Shown: positions 42,881 to 50,562 of the stretch, piece by piece
Layout: the number at the start of each line of letters is the position of its first letter
How positions within the stretch are numbered: the stretch's first letter is position 1
Source of the DNA: Frateuria_A sp051900415
GTDB taxonomy: Bacteria > Pseudomonadota > Gammaproteobacteria > Xanthomonadales > Rhodanobacteraceae
Direction: 5' to 3'
Assembly: GCF_051900415.1 (NCBI RefSeq)
Contig: NZ_JBHZGL010000005.1
Span: forward strand, 124,001-188,000
Length of the DNA: 64,000 nt
Made by a program: the position numbers and the translations under genes
Notes under the pieces: model-generated
What the model was told of the DNA's origin: nothing
What the model saw: only the letters and a program-made list of their open reading frames with translations
The model's database searches: none

Positions 42881-44755
42881 TCAGGCCAGCGTGCCACGCA
42901 ACTCGCGCACGCGCGCTTCGAGCGCGTCCAGCCGCAGCTGTTCCGGCATCACCGGTGCATCCACCACCAGCTCCACCCGCGCGCGGAAACGCCGCGGCAG
43001 GCGCGCCCGTCCCAGGCGCGTGTCGCGCCGGCTCCACACGCTGCCCCACAAACCACGCAGCGCCATCGGCACCACCGGCACCTGCCGCCATTCGAGGATG
43101 CGCAACACACCCGGCCGGAAGGGTCCGATCTCACCGTCGCGGGTGAGCCCGCCCTCGGGGAAGATGCACACCACTTCACCGGCGGCGAGCGCCTGGTCGA
43201 TCGCCTCGTAGGCCGCCGCCAGCACCGCCGGGTCCTCCTTCTGGCCGGCGATCGGAATCGCCCTGGCCGTGCGGAAGACGAAGCGCAGCAGCGGGATGTT
43301 GAAGATCCGGTAGTACATGACGAAGCGCGCGGGGCGGCGCAGGTTCGCCATCAGCAGCAGCGGGTCCATGAAGCTTACGTGGTTGCACACCAGCAGCGCC
43401 GGCCCCTCCTCCGGCACGTGGCGCATGCCTTCCACGCGCACGCGGTAGAGCGTGTTGACCAGCACCCAGGTGATGAAACGCATCGGGAACTCGGGCACCA
43501 GCGTGAAGATGTACGCCGCCACCGCTACGTTGAGCAGCGCCGCGCCAAGGAAGGTCTCCACCGCATCGAAACCCAGCGCGCCCATGCCCAGCCCGAAACC
43601 GGCCGCCAGCACGATCAGCAGCGCGTTGACGATGTTGTTGCCGGCGATCACGCGCGAGAGCTGCTCGCGCGGCGCGCGTGCCTGCACGAACGCGAACAGC
43701 GGCACCACATAGAAGCCGGCGAACACGCCGATCAAGGTCAGATCCAGCGCCACGCGCCAGCTGCCGGCAGCCTGCAGAAAGGCCAGCCAATCCAGCCCCT
43801 GCGCCAGCGCCGCGCCGTGCCGCGCGAAGTAGAGATCCACGCCGAACACGGTCAGGCCAAACGCGCCCAGCGGCACCAGGCCAATCTCCACGCGCCTGCC
43901 CGACATCCGCTCGCACAGCAACGCGCCCACGCCGGTGCCGATCGAGAACAGGGTCAACACCAGCGTGTTGACCGAACCGTCGCCGCCGAGCGTCTCGCGC
44001 GTGTAGTTGGGCAACTGCGCGATCAGTACCGTGCCGAAGAACCAGAACCAGGAGATGCCCAGCACCGCATTGAACACCGCACGGTCGCGCCGCACGATCC
44101 CGAGAACGCGCGCGGTCTCGCTCAGCGGGTTCCAGTTGAATTTCAGATCCGGCGCGGTCGCGGGCGCCGCCGGGATGCGCCGGCTGGCCAGATAACCGGC
44201 CACCGCCACCGCGATCGTCGCGGCCGAGGCGAGCCACGGCCCGATACCGGCGACCAGCATCAGCGAATTGCCGGCGATCATGCCGACCAGCATCGCCAGC
44301 TGCGTCCCCATCTCCACCAGCCCGTTGCCGCCGACCAGTTCGCCGGGCTTGAGCGCCTGCGGCAGGATCGCGTACTTGATCGGCCCGAAGGTGGTCGAGT
44401 GCAGCCCCATCAGGAACAGCACCACCAGCAACAGCGTGGTGTCGTGCGTGTGGAAGCCGATCGCCGCCAGCGCCATCGCACCGATCTCGAACAACTTCAC
44501 CGCGCGGATGATGCGCGTCTTCTCGTATTTCTCCGCCAACTGCCCGGCGGTGGCCGAGAACAGGAAGAACGGCAGGATGAACAGCGCCGGCGCCAGGTTG
44601 GTGTAGAGCGACACGCTCTTGTCGTCCAGCCCCATCTGGAACGCCACCAGCATCACCAACGCGTTGCGGAAGGCGTTGTCGTTGAACGCGCCCAGCGCCT
44701 GGGTCCAGAAGAACGGGGCGAAGCGGCGCTGGCCGAGCAAGGCGAATTGGCTCAT
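42881..44755 (-). CDS. Fused lysophospholipid transporter (LplT-like MFS) and PlsC-type acyltransferase
   Basis: A 624-residue fusion. Residues 1 to about 410 are a 12-helix MFS transporter resembling LplT (FFWTQALGAFNDNAFRNALV, MGLHSTTFGPIKYAILPQ, GNGLVEMGTQLAMLVG). Residues about 430-624 are a 1-acylglycerophosphate acyltransferase with the HX4D motif from H459 to D464 (NHVSFMDPLLL) and FPEGGLTRDG. It should flip lysophospholipids inward and reacylate them. Unlike E. coli Aas, no AMP-binding acyl-ACP synthetase domain follows; the protein ends after the acyltransferase. ATG at 44755 begins directly at the first MFS segment. Confidence 0.92.
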   Translation of the reverse strand: MSQFALLGQRRFAPFFWTQALGAFNDNAFRNALVMLVAFQMGLDDKSVSLYTNLAPALFILPFFLFSATAGQLAEKYEKTRIIRAVKLFEIGAMALAAIGFHTHDTTLLLVVLFLMGLHSTTFGPIKYAILPQALKPGELVGGNGLVEMGTQLAMLVGMIAGNSLMLVAGIGPWLASAATIAVAVAGYLASRRIPAAPATAPDLKFNWNPLSETARVLGIVRRDRAVFNAVLGISWFWFFGTVLIAQLPNYTRETLGGDGSVNTLVLTLFSIGTGVGALLCERMSGRRVEIGLVPLGAFGLTVFGVDLYFARHGAALAQGLDWLAFLQAAGSWRVALDLTLIGVFAGFYVVPLFAFVQARAPREQLSRVIAGNNIVNALLIVLAAGFGLGMGALGFDAVETFLGAALLNVAVAAYIFTLVPEFPMRFITWVLVNTLYRVRVEGMRHVPEEGPALLVCNHVSFMDPLLLMANLRRPARFVMYYRIFNIPLLRFVFRTARAIPIAGQKEDPAVLAAAYEAIDQALAAGEVVCIFPEGGLTRDGEIGPFRPGVLRILEWRQVPVVPMALRGLWGSVWSRRDTRLGRARLPRRFRARVELVVDAPVMPEQLRLDALEARVRELRGTLA

Positions 44756-44965
44756 GCGGGTCCTGGGCTGAGAGCTGGCGCTAGCCTAGCGTGAAAGCCG
44801 CCTTTGGCCACCGCCTCGTTGCGGGGAGGCCGCGATGGGCATACCTTCGGCGCGCGGAGGTTGCCACCGGGGGGTGGCCTGGCCGTATCCCGTGCCAGTG
44901 AGGCCTTCCGCGGCGCACACGGCGCCCGCCGACCTGGTGCCTGCGTTTCGAGCGGGGGAAAAGCG

Positions 44966-45385
44966 ATGGACATGAGCCGGAGATATCTGGTCTGGGCGTT
45001 GTGCTATGCCGCCATCGGCATGGCGCTGGGCATCTACATGGCCGCCTCGCACAACCATGGGCAGTTGGTGACACACGCGCACGTGCTGCTGGTCGGCTTC
45101 GTGCTCTCGCTGGTCTACGGGCTCATCCACCGGCTGTGGCTGGATGCGCCGCGCCGCGCGCTGGCCCTGACCCAGTTCGTGCTGCACCAGTTGGCGGCCA
45201 TCCTGCTGCTGACCGGCCTGTTCCTGCTCTATGGCGGCAAGGCCGGCGAGGAGACGCTGGAACCGCTGCTGGGCATCGGTTCGGTCGGCGTGCTGCTGGG
45301 CATGCTGCTGATGCTCTACATGGTGGTGCGCCCTGGCACCGCGACGGTGGTCGGACGATCACCCACGGACAAGGCAGCGATCTAG
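44966..45385 (+). CDS. Small four-helix membrane protein, oxidase-subunit-I-like fold
   Basis: A 139-residue protein with four membrane helices (YLVWALCYAAIGMALGIYMA, HVLLVGFVLSLVYGLIHRLW, LTQFVLHQLAAILLLTGLFL, PLLGIGSVGVLLGMLLMLYM). Histidines stand in MAASHNHGQLVTHAHVL, LIHRLW and VLHQLA, reminiscent of a shortened haem-copper oxidase subunit I or similar haem-binding fold; I cannot assign a function. ATG at 44966 has GGGGGAA five bases upstream; ATG at 44972 is possible. It is divergent from the LplT-PlsC fusion. Confidence 0.75.
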   Translation: MDMSRRYLVWALCYAAIGMALGIYMAASHNHGQLVTHAHVLLVGFVLSLVYGLIHRLWLDAPRRALALTQFVLHQLAAILLLTGLFLLYGGKAGEETLEPLLGIGSVGVLLGMLLMLYMVVRPGTATVVGRSPTDKAAI

Positions 45386-45414
45386 AAGCCTGGGCGGCAG
45401 AAACGTTCAGGGCT

Positions 45415-46920
45415 TCAAAGCGGCCTCGAAAGTTTCCTGTCGCCAGACTCCTGGTGCGCCCCACCCGGCATCGGCACCGAGGGATGAGCGGAACCCTCCA
45501 GGTGCCACGCGCCATCGTCATCGATCCTCAGGCACTGGCGGGCGGTGGCCGGGCATTGTCCGGCCAGGTGGATGCTGTCCACCGGAAGCTGCAGGCGCCA
45601 CGCCAGGCCGTACTGCCCGACCGCGTAAAAGCGGTGGTCATCGCGGACGGCAACCCACAACGGCGGTTGGACGTTTCGACGCGCCAAATCCTCCAGCAGG
45701 CGCTCACCCCAATGGGCACGCCCGATCAGGCCCGGGTGATCCAGCTGGCGCGTCCCCTCGACCGCCGACCATGAGGAGAGCGCCAGCAACCCAAGAATGA
45801 TCGCCACCCGCGGACTGGCCGCCGAACAGTGCGCCAGCACGATCGCGGGCAAGATCGCGGCGATCGCCGCGTAATACGGGTAGCTGTTCCACGCGAGCAG
45901 GAAATACGGACCGTAGGCGATACCGGCAAAGAGCACGATGGCAAGCCACTGGCGCGCACGCAGCAACGAACGACCTTGCCAGCAGGCGATCGCCGAAGCG
46001 GCCAGCAAGGGCAGTGCCGTCAGCGCCATCCACGCCAGGGCGCGCCAGCGGTCGCCGCCGACGGCCATGCGCACGGCCTCGCGCGGAACACCGGCCATCC
46101 AGCCGGCGAACGCAACCATGTTGCGAACCACGTTGCGACCGAACGTCAGTTCGTAGGCCGCATCGACCTGTGCCGCGAAGTGCGCGCGCAGCACCAGCCA
46201 GATCGCGGTGACGCTTGCGCAAGCGAGGATCGCAACGACCTCGCCGGCGCGCACGCGCAGCTGCCCGGTGAACAGCCGCACGACCACCATCAGGGCCACC
46301 GTCATCGCGGCCGATTCCTTGCTCAACAACGCAAGCGCCAGCGACAGCGGCATGCTTGCCAGCCACAGGGCGCGGCGCAAGCCTTCCGCGCTGGCTGCCT
46401 CGACCCAGGCGGCCAGGCACAACGTGGTGAACAACGTCAGCAACGAGTTGTTGACCGCCGCCGCCCAGTGCACCGGAAGCATGTGCATGCCCAGCCCGGC
46501 GTAGATGACCCCCGCCAGTGCCGCGGTCAGCCGGGGCGCGCTCCACTTGCAGGCACGACCGATGGCAAGCGCCAGAAGGAAGACACCCGCGCTCGCCAGC
46601 AGGTGCAGGGCCAGGCTCACCGCGTGGGTGGCCAACGGGCTGTCGTGCAGCACCCCGTCGATCAGGCGCCAGTAGCCTTCCTGGGAGAGCGGCCGCCAGA
46701 ACCTGGGGAGCACCCTCGGCACGAAGTCCGACCACCAAGGCGCCGACGAGGCGTTCGTCGCATGGGCGCCGTAGATGTAGAGGTAATCGTCTCCCCAGAA
46801 GGGCGTGCGCAACGCCGGCAGCCACATGAGGAGGACCGAGACACCCAACAACGCGATGCCGACGCGCAGGATCGATCGCCGATGGTCGAGCACTTGATCG
46901 GTCATTCCCTTTGCCGCCAT
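45415..46920 (-). CDS. Polytopic GT-C-like membrane glycosyltransferase, function unknown
   Basis: A 501-residue protein with about ten to eleven membrane helices. Near the N-terminus RTPFWGDDYLYIYGAH offers an acidic pair after the first helix, as in GT-C glycosyltransferases that use polyprenyl-phosphate sugars. A soluble C-terminal part of about 100 residues follows the last helix. No close family is recognised. It starts 98 bases downstream of the purD stop and runs in the same direction; the leader has TATATA near 46977, a likely -10. It is a single gene with slightly less extreme GC than its neighbours, so horizontal gain is possible. Confidence 0.75.
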   Translation of the reverse strand: MAAKGMTDQVLDHRRSILRVGIALLGVSVLLMWLPALRTPFWGDDYLYIYGAHATNASSAPWWSDFVPRVLPRFWRPLSQEGYWRLIDGVLHDSPLATHAVSLALHLLASAGVFLLALAIGRACKWSAPRLTAALAGVIYAGLGMHMLPVHWAAAVNNSLLTLFTTLCLAAWVEAASAEGLRRALWLASMPLSLALALLSKESAAMTVALMVVVRLFTGQLRVRAGEVVAILACASVTAIWLVLRAHFAAQVDAAYELTFGRNVVRNMVAFAGWMAGVPREAVRMAVGGDRWRALAWMALTALPLLAASAIACWQGRSLLRARQWLAIVLFAGIAYGPYFLLAWNSYPYYAAIAAILPAIVLAHCSAASPRVAIILGLLALSSWSAVEGTRQLDHPGLIGRAHWGERLLEDLARRNVQPPLWVAVRDDHRFYAVGQYGLAWRLQLPVDSIHLAGQCPATARQCLRIDDDGAWHLEGSAHPSVPMPGGAHQESGDRKLSRPL

Positions 46921-47018
46921 GACGCTTGGCTCGCCGTTTCCAGACGGAGCCTGGGGTAAGCGACGAGCGTGCGGCTATATATACGCCACGCGCGGTGTGG
47001 CGCTCGGCGACCCACCGT

Positions 47019-48320
47019 TCAGCCCGCGCGCCGCAGCGCCCGGTGCGCGATATCGCGGCGACAGAACGCACCGTTGAAATGGATCTTGGAAACCGCCTCG
47101 TAGGCGTGTTCCCGCGCCACGGCCAGGTCGCTACCCAACGCGCAGACGGTCAGCACGCGTCCGCCGGCGGTCGCTGCGCGGCCCTGCTCGTCGAGCTTCG
47201 TACCGGCATGGAACACCTTTACCGTCGGATCGAACGCGGCATCGAGGCCACCGATCGGATCGCCGCTGCGCACGCGGCCGGGATAGCCCTCGGCAGCGAC
47301 CACCACGCCGATGGAGGGGCGGCTGTCCCATTGCGCGCGGGTGTGGTGCAGCTCGCCGTCCAGCGCCGCTTCAATCAACTCGACCAGGTCGGACTTCAGG
47401 CGCAGCATGATCGGCTGCGTTTCCGGGTCGCCGAAGCGCACGTTGAACTCAATGACCTTCGGCGTGCCGGCCTTGTCGATCATCAGCCCGGCGTAGAGGA
47501 AGCCGATGAACGGCGCGCCCTCGGCAGCCATGCCGCGCAAGGTCGGCTCGATCACTTCCTTGAGGATGCGCTGCTCGACCGCCGGCGTGACCACCGGCGC
47601 CGGCGAGTAGGCGCCCATGCCGCCGGTGTTGGGTCCCAGGTCGCCCTCGTCGCGACGCTTATGGTCCTGGCTGGAAGCCATCGGCAGCGCGTGGCTGCCG
47701 TCGCTCATCACGATGTAGCTGGCTTCCTCGCCCTCGAGGAACTCCTCGATCACCACGCGCGCCGAGGCGTTGCCGAACATGTGGCCTCCCAGCATGTCGT
47801 GCAGCGCCTGCTCGGCATCGGCCAGGGTCAGCGCCACCACCACGCCCTTGCCGGCGGCCAGGCCGTCGGCCTTGATCACGATCGGCGCGCCGCTGCTCTG
47901 ATGGGCCTGTTCGCGCACGTAGGCGAGCGCGGCGTTGAGCTCGTTGAACACCGCGTAGCGCGCGGTCGGAATGTTGTGGCGGAGCAGGAAATCCTTGGCG
48001 AAGGCCTTGGAGCCTTCCAGCTGCGCGGCGATCGCACGCGGCCCGAAGATGCGCAGCCCGGCGGCGCGGAAGCGGTCGACCACGCCGGCGACCAGCGGCA
48101 CTTCGGGACCGACCACGGTGAGCTCGACTTTCTCGGCCTTGGCCAGCTTGAGCAGCCCGTCGAGGTCGTTCATCGCCACCTCGGCGTTGCGCACGCCGCG
48201 CTCGCGCGCGGTACCCGCGTTGCCGGGCGCGACGATCACCTCGCTGACCCGCGGCGACTGCTTGAGCTTCCACGCCAGTGCGTGCTCGCGCCCGCCGCTG
48301 CCGATCACCAGAACCTTCAT
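47019..48320 (-). CDS. purD: Phosphoribosylamine-glycine ligase PurD
   Basis: A 433-residue ATP-grasp enzyme of purine synthesis that joins glycine to phosphoribosylamine. The N-terminus has VLVIGSGGREHALAWKL, followed by VGPEVPLVAGVVD, the ATP-grasp core IKADGLAAGKGVVVA and LEGEEASYIVMSDG, NTGGMGAYSPAPVV, and VIEFNVRFGDPETQPIM with metal ligands. Length is normal. It is monocistronic in this window; purH, often its neighbour, is not seen. Confidence 0.97.
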   Translation of the reverse strand: MKVLVIGSGGREHALAWKLKQSPRVSEVIVAPGNAGTARERGVRNAEVAMNDLDGLLKLAKAEKVELTVVGPEVPLVAGVVDRFRAAGLRIFGPRAIAAQLEGSKAFAKDFLLRHNIPTARYAVFNELNAALAYVREQAHQSSGAPIVIKADGLAAGKGVVVALTLADAEQALHDMLGGHMFGNASARVVIEEFLEGEEASYIVMSDGSHALPMASSQDHKRRDEGDLGPNTGGMGAYSPAPVVTPAVEQRILKEVIEPTLRGMAAEGAPFIGFLYAGLMIDKAGTPKVIEFNVRFGDPETQPIMLRLKSDLVELIEAALDGELHHTRAQWDSRPSIGVVVAAEGYPGRVRSGDPIGGLDAAFDPTVKVFHAGTKLDEQGRAATAGGRVLTVCALGSDLAVAREHAYEAVSKIHFNGAFCRRDIAHRALRRAG

Positions 48321-48385
48321 GCGCTCTCCGAAGCCAAGTCGCGCGCCCCGCGGCGCAGGCGCGCATTGTAGCGGCCGGGCGCCGT

Positions 48386-48466
48386 CCTGTAGGAGCCCGC
48401 TTGCGCGGCGATGCCTTGCCTCACACCGGGCGGGGCGAGCATCGCCCGCGAGCGGGCTCCTGCAAG
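48386..48466. repeat. GTAGGAGC-family inverted repeat between purD and the AMP-ligase gene
   Basis: CCTGTAGGAGCCCGCTTGCG and CGCGAGCGGGCTCCTGCA face each other with GCGATGCC / GGCGAGCATCGC inside. It closely resembles the copy at 10004-10077. Confidence 0.8.
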
Positions 48467-48476
48467 GGGAGCGGAA

Positions 48477-49853
48477 TCAGGCGTGATGGCGCTCGAGCAG
48501 CGCCAGGAGCGCGGCGCGCGGCAGCTTGCCGGTCTCGTTGCGCGGCAATGCGGCGACTCTCAGCAGCGGTCGCGGCAGGAACACCGGATCGATCGCCCGG
48601 CGCAGCGCGTCGAGGATGGTGTGTTCGTCCAGCCCCGGCGCTACCGCCAGCGCGGCGATGCGGTGCACGCCGAGCGCGTCGCCACCATCGAGCTGGAACA
48701 CCACGCCGTCCTCGACGCCGGGGATGGCCAGCAGGCGACGGGTGAGGTCGCCCAGCGAGGCACGCTTGCCGGCGATCTCCAGCATGTCGGCCTGGCGCCC
48801 GCGCAGGCGGAAGACACGGCCGTCGGTGGACAGGCTGACGATGTCGGCCAGCAGCCGTGGCGCGTCCAGTTGCGGCGCGTCGACCTGGGTGCCATCCGGT
48901 TGCGGGTGGAGATGGACGTCCGGATACAGCGTCCAGTCCTCCTCGGACGTGGTGCGGCGACTGGCGAACACGCAGGTTTCAGTCGAGCCGAACACTTCCA
49001 GCAGCGGCGCACCGAAGCGCGCTTCCGCCGCCTGCGCCAGCTCGGTCGGCATCGGCGCGGTGGCCGACACCATGGCGGCCAGCGGCGGCAGCGTGATGCC
49101 CGATTCGACCAGCGCGCGCAGGTGCACCGGGGTGGTCACCAGCACGCGCGGCTCCGGCACCTCGGCCAGCGCCGAGGCGACGTCGGCCGGGAAAAACGGC
49201 CGTCCTGCATGTACGCCGATGCCACCCAGGAGCGGCAGCAGCACGCTCATCTCCATGCCGTACATGTGCTGGGGCGGCACCGTGGCGACCACGGCGAAGC
49301 GCTCGCCCACGGCCGTGCGCAACATCGAAAGGTTGCCCGCATTGCTCGCGTGGAAGCTGCGCCAGGTCTTCAGGTTGGCGCTGGGCACGCCCGTGGAACC
49401 GGAGGTGTAGCCGATCGCCACGACCTGGTCTGCCGGGATCTGCGGCCAGCTCTCGACCTCCTCGTCCAGCGCCTCGGCAGTCAACGCCGGCATGCGGTGG
49501 TAGCCGGTGGGAGCCGGATCGAGCGCCTGCTCGCCCAGCGCATAGCAACCCGGGTGTGCGGCCATTACCTCGTCGACCGCCTGCGGCGCGCGCGAGGAAG
49601 GCAGCAGGTTGGTCTGGCCGCGCAGCACGATGGCGCAGAAGGCGACCAGGAAGGCGTAGCGGTCTTCGCACAGGTTCACCGCCGCACCGGCACCGGGCAG
49701 CGTGGCCGCCACCTGGCGCACGTGGCCCAGGAACCGGGCGGCGCTGACCGGCGCGCCATCGCGCCAGGCCAGCACGCGCTCCGGCGTGTCCGCGTGCAGC
49801 AGCGCCAGGCGCTGCGGCGCCTCGCGCTGGAACGTGTCGTAAACGATGGCCAA
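48477..49853 (-). CDS. xanA2: AMP-dependent ligase, XanA2/ApeH-like (probable 3-hydroxybenzoate:ACP ligase)
   Basis: A roughly 458-residue member of the adenylate-forming superfamily. The AMP-binding loop is GYTSGSTGVPSANLKTW, with PPQHMYGMEMS, EVFGSTETC (aromatic substrate site) and RLRGRQADMLEIAGKRASLG. The catalytic Lys is in PRNETGKLPRAAL. It is short for an acyl-CoA synthetase (about 520-560), as are the aryl-polyene ligases ApeH and XanA2. The pigment locus in this window has no such ligase, so this gene probably supplies it. TTG at 49853 is chosen because GGGAG lies eight bases upstream; GTG at 49889 would add 12 residues. Substrate is inferred. Confidence 0.78.
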   Translation of the reverse strand: MAIVYDTFQREAPQRLALLHADTPERVLAWRDGAPVSAARFLGHVRQVAATLPGAGAAVNLCEDRYAFLVAFCAIVLRGQTNLLPSSRAPQAVDEVMAAHPGCYALGEQALDPAPTGYHRMPALTAEALDEEVESWPQIPADQVVAIGYTSGSTGVPSANLKTWRSFHASNAGNLSMLRTAVGERFAVVATVPPQHMYGMEMSVLLPLLGGIGVHAGRPFFPADVASALAEVPEPRVLVTTPVHLRALVESGITLPPLAAMVSATAPMPTELAQAAEARFGAPLLEVFGSTETCVFASRRTTSEEDWTLYPDVHLHPQPDGTQVDAPQLDAPRLLADIVSLSTDGRVFRLRGRQADMLEIAGKRASLGDLTRRLLAIPGVEDGVVFQLDGGDALGVHRIAALAVAPGLDEHTILDALRRAIDPVFLPRPLLRVAALPRNETGKLPRAALLALLERHHA

Positions 49854-49987
49854 GCCGCTATCTCCCAGTTCGCCATGCGCCAGACGCACACAGCATGGCG
49901 ACCGGCCGTTGCAAGCCGGCGTGAAGCGCGTGTGTGCTGCTGTCCGGCCGTGGGCCGTCCAACGGGCCCGCGGCGCCCCCTGGACGC

Positions 49988-50560
49988 TCAGGCGCGGATG
50001 ATAGCGCCGGTGAGGGCATCGCGGATCACGGTCGGGCGCTCCTGGCCGCCGAGCGGGGCATCGAGCACGCCGTCCAGGGCGTCGCCAAAGTATTCCAGCG
50101 CCTGCTGTGCGCTGCGCGCCGGTGGCGAACCGTGCGGATTGGCGCTGGTCGACACCAGCGCGCCGCCCCAGGCGCGACACAGCGCGGCAGCCGGTTCGTG
50201 GGCGGTGACGCGCAACGCGATGCCCGCATGCGCACCGGCGACCCAATCCGGTACTTCCGCGGTGCGCGGGAAGATCCAGGTGTTCGGGCCCGGCCAGCTC
50301 GCCTTGACCTGCACCAGCACCTCGGCCGGCACGCGGGCCAGGTCGATGTAGCGCTCGACCTGGGCGAAGTCGGCGGCGATCAGCAACACGCCCTGGGTGG
50401 GCGGGCGTTGCTTGAGCGCGAACAGGCGCTCGAAAGCGTCCTGGTCACGCGGGTCGCAACCCAGGCCGTAGACCGCTTCGGTCGGATAGGCCAGTACGCC
50501 ACCGCGCCGCATCAGCGCAACGGCAGCGTCGCAGTCGGAGAGGGAGAAACGTTCGGTCAC
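49988..50560 (-). CDS. tsaC: Threonylcarbamoyl-AMP synthase TsaC
   Basis: A 190-residue YrdC/Sua5-family enzyme that makes threonylcarbamoyl-AMP for t6A tRNA modification. RRGGVLAYPTEAVYGLGCDP, FALKQRPPTQGVLLIA, WPGPNTWIFP and LVSTSANPHGSPPA are characteristic. It has the TsaC (short) and not the Sua5 (long) length. GTG at 50560 is two bases after the topA stop, so it is coupled to topA, a common order in Xanthomonadales. Confidence 0.94.
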   Translation of the reverse strand: MTERFSLSDCDAAVALMRRGGVLAYPTEAVYGLGCDPRDQDAFERLFALKQRPPTQGVLLIAADFAQVERYIDLARVPAEVLVQVKASWPGPNTWIFPRTAEVPDWVAGAHAGIALRVTAHEPAAALCRAWGGALVSTSANPHGSPPARSAQQALEYFGDALDGVLDAPLGGQERPTVIRDALTGAIIRA

Positions 50561-50562
50561 GA

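Noticed and set aside
45415..46920. Genomic island or phage insertion around the GT-C-like gene
   Set aside because: No integrase, attachment repeat or tRNA border is seen, and both flanks are core genes; only a single-gene gain can be argued.
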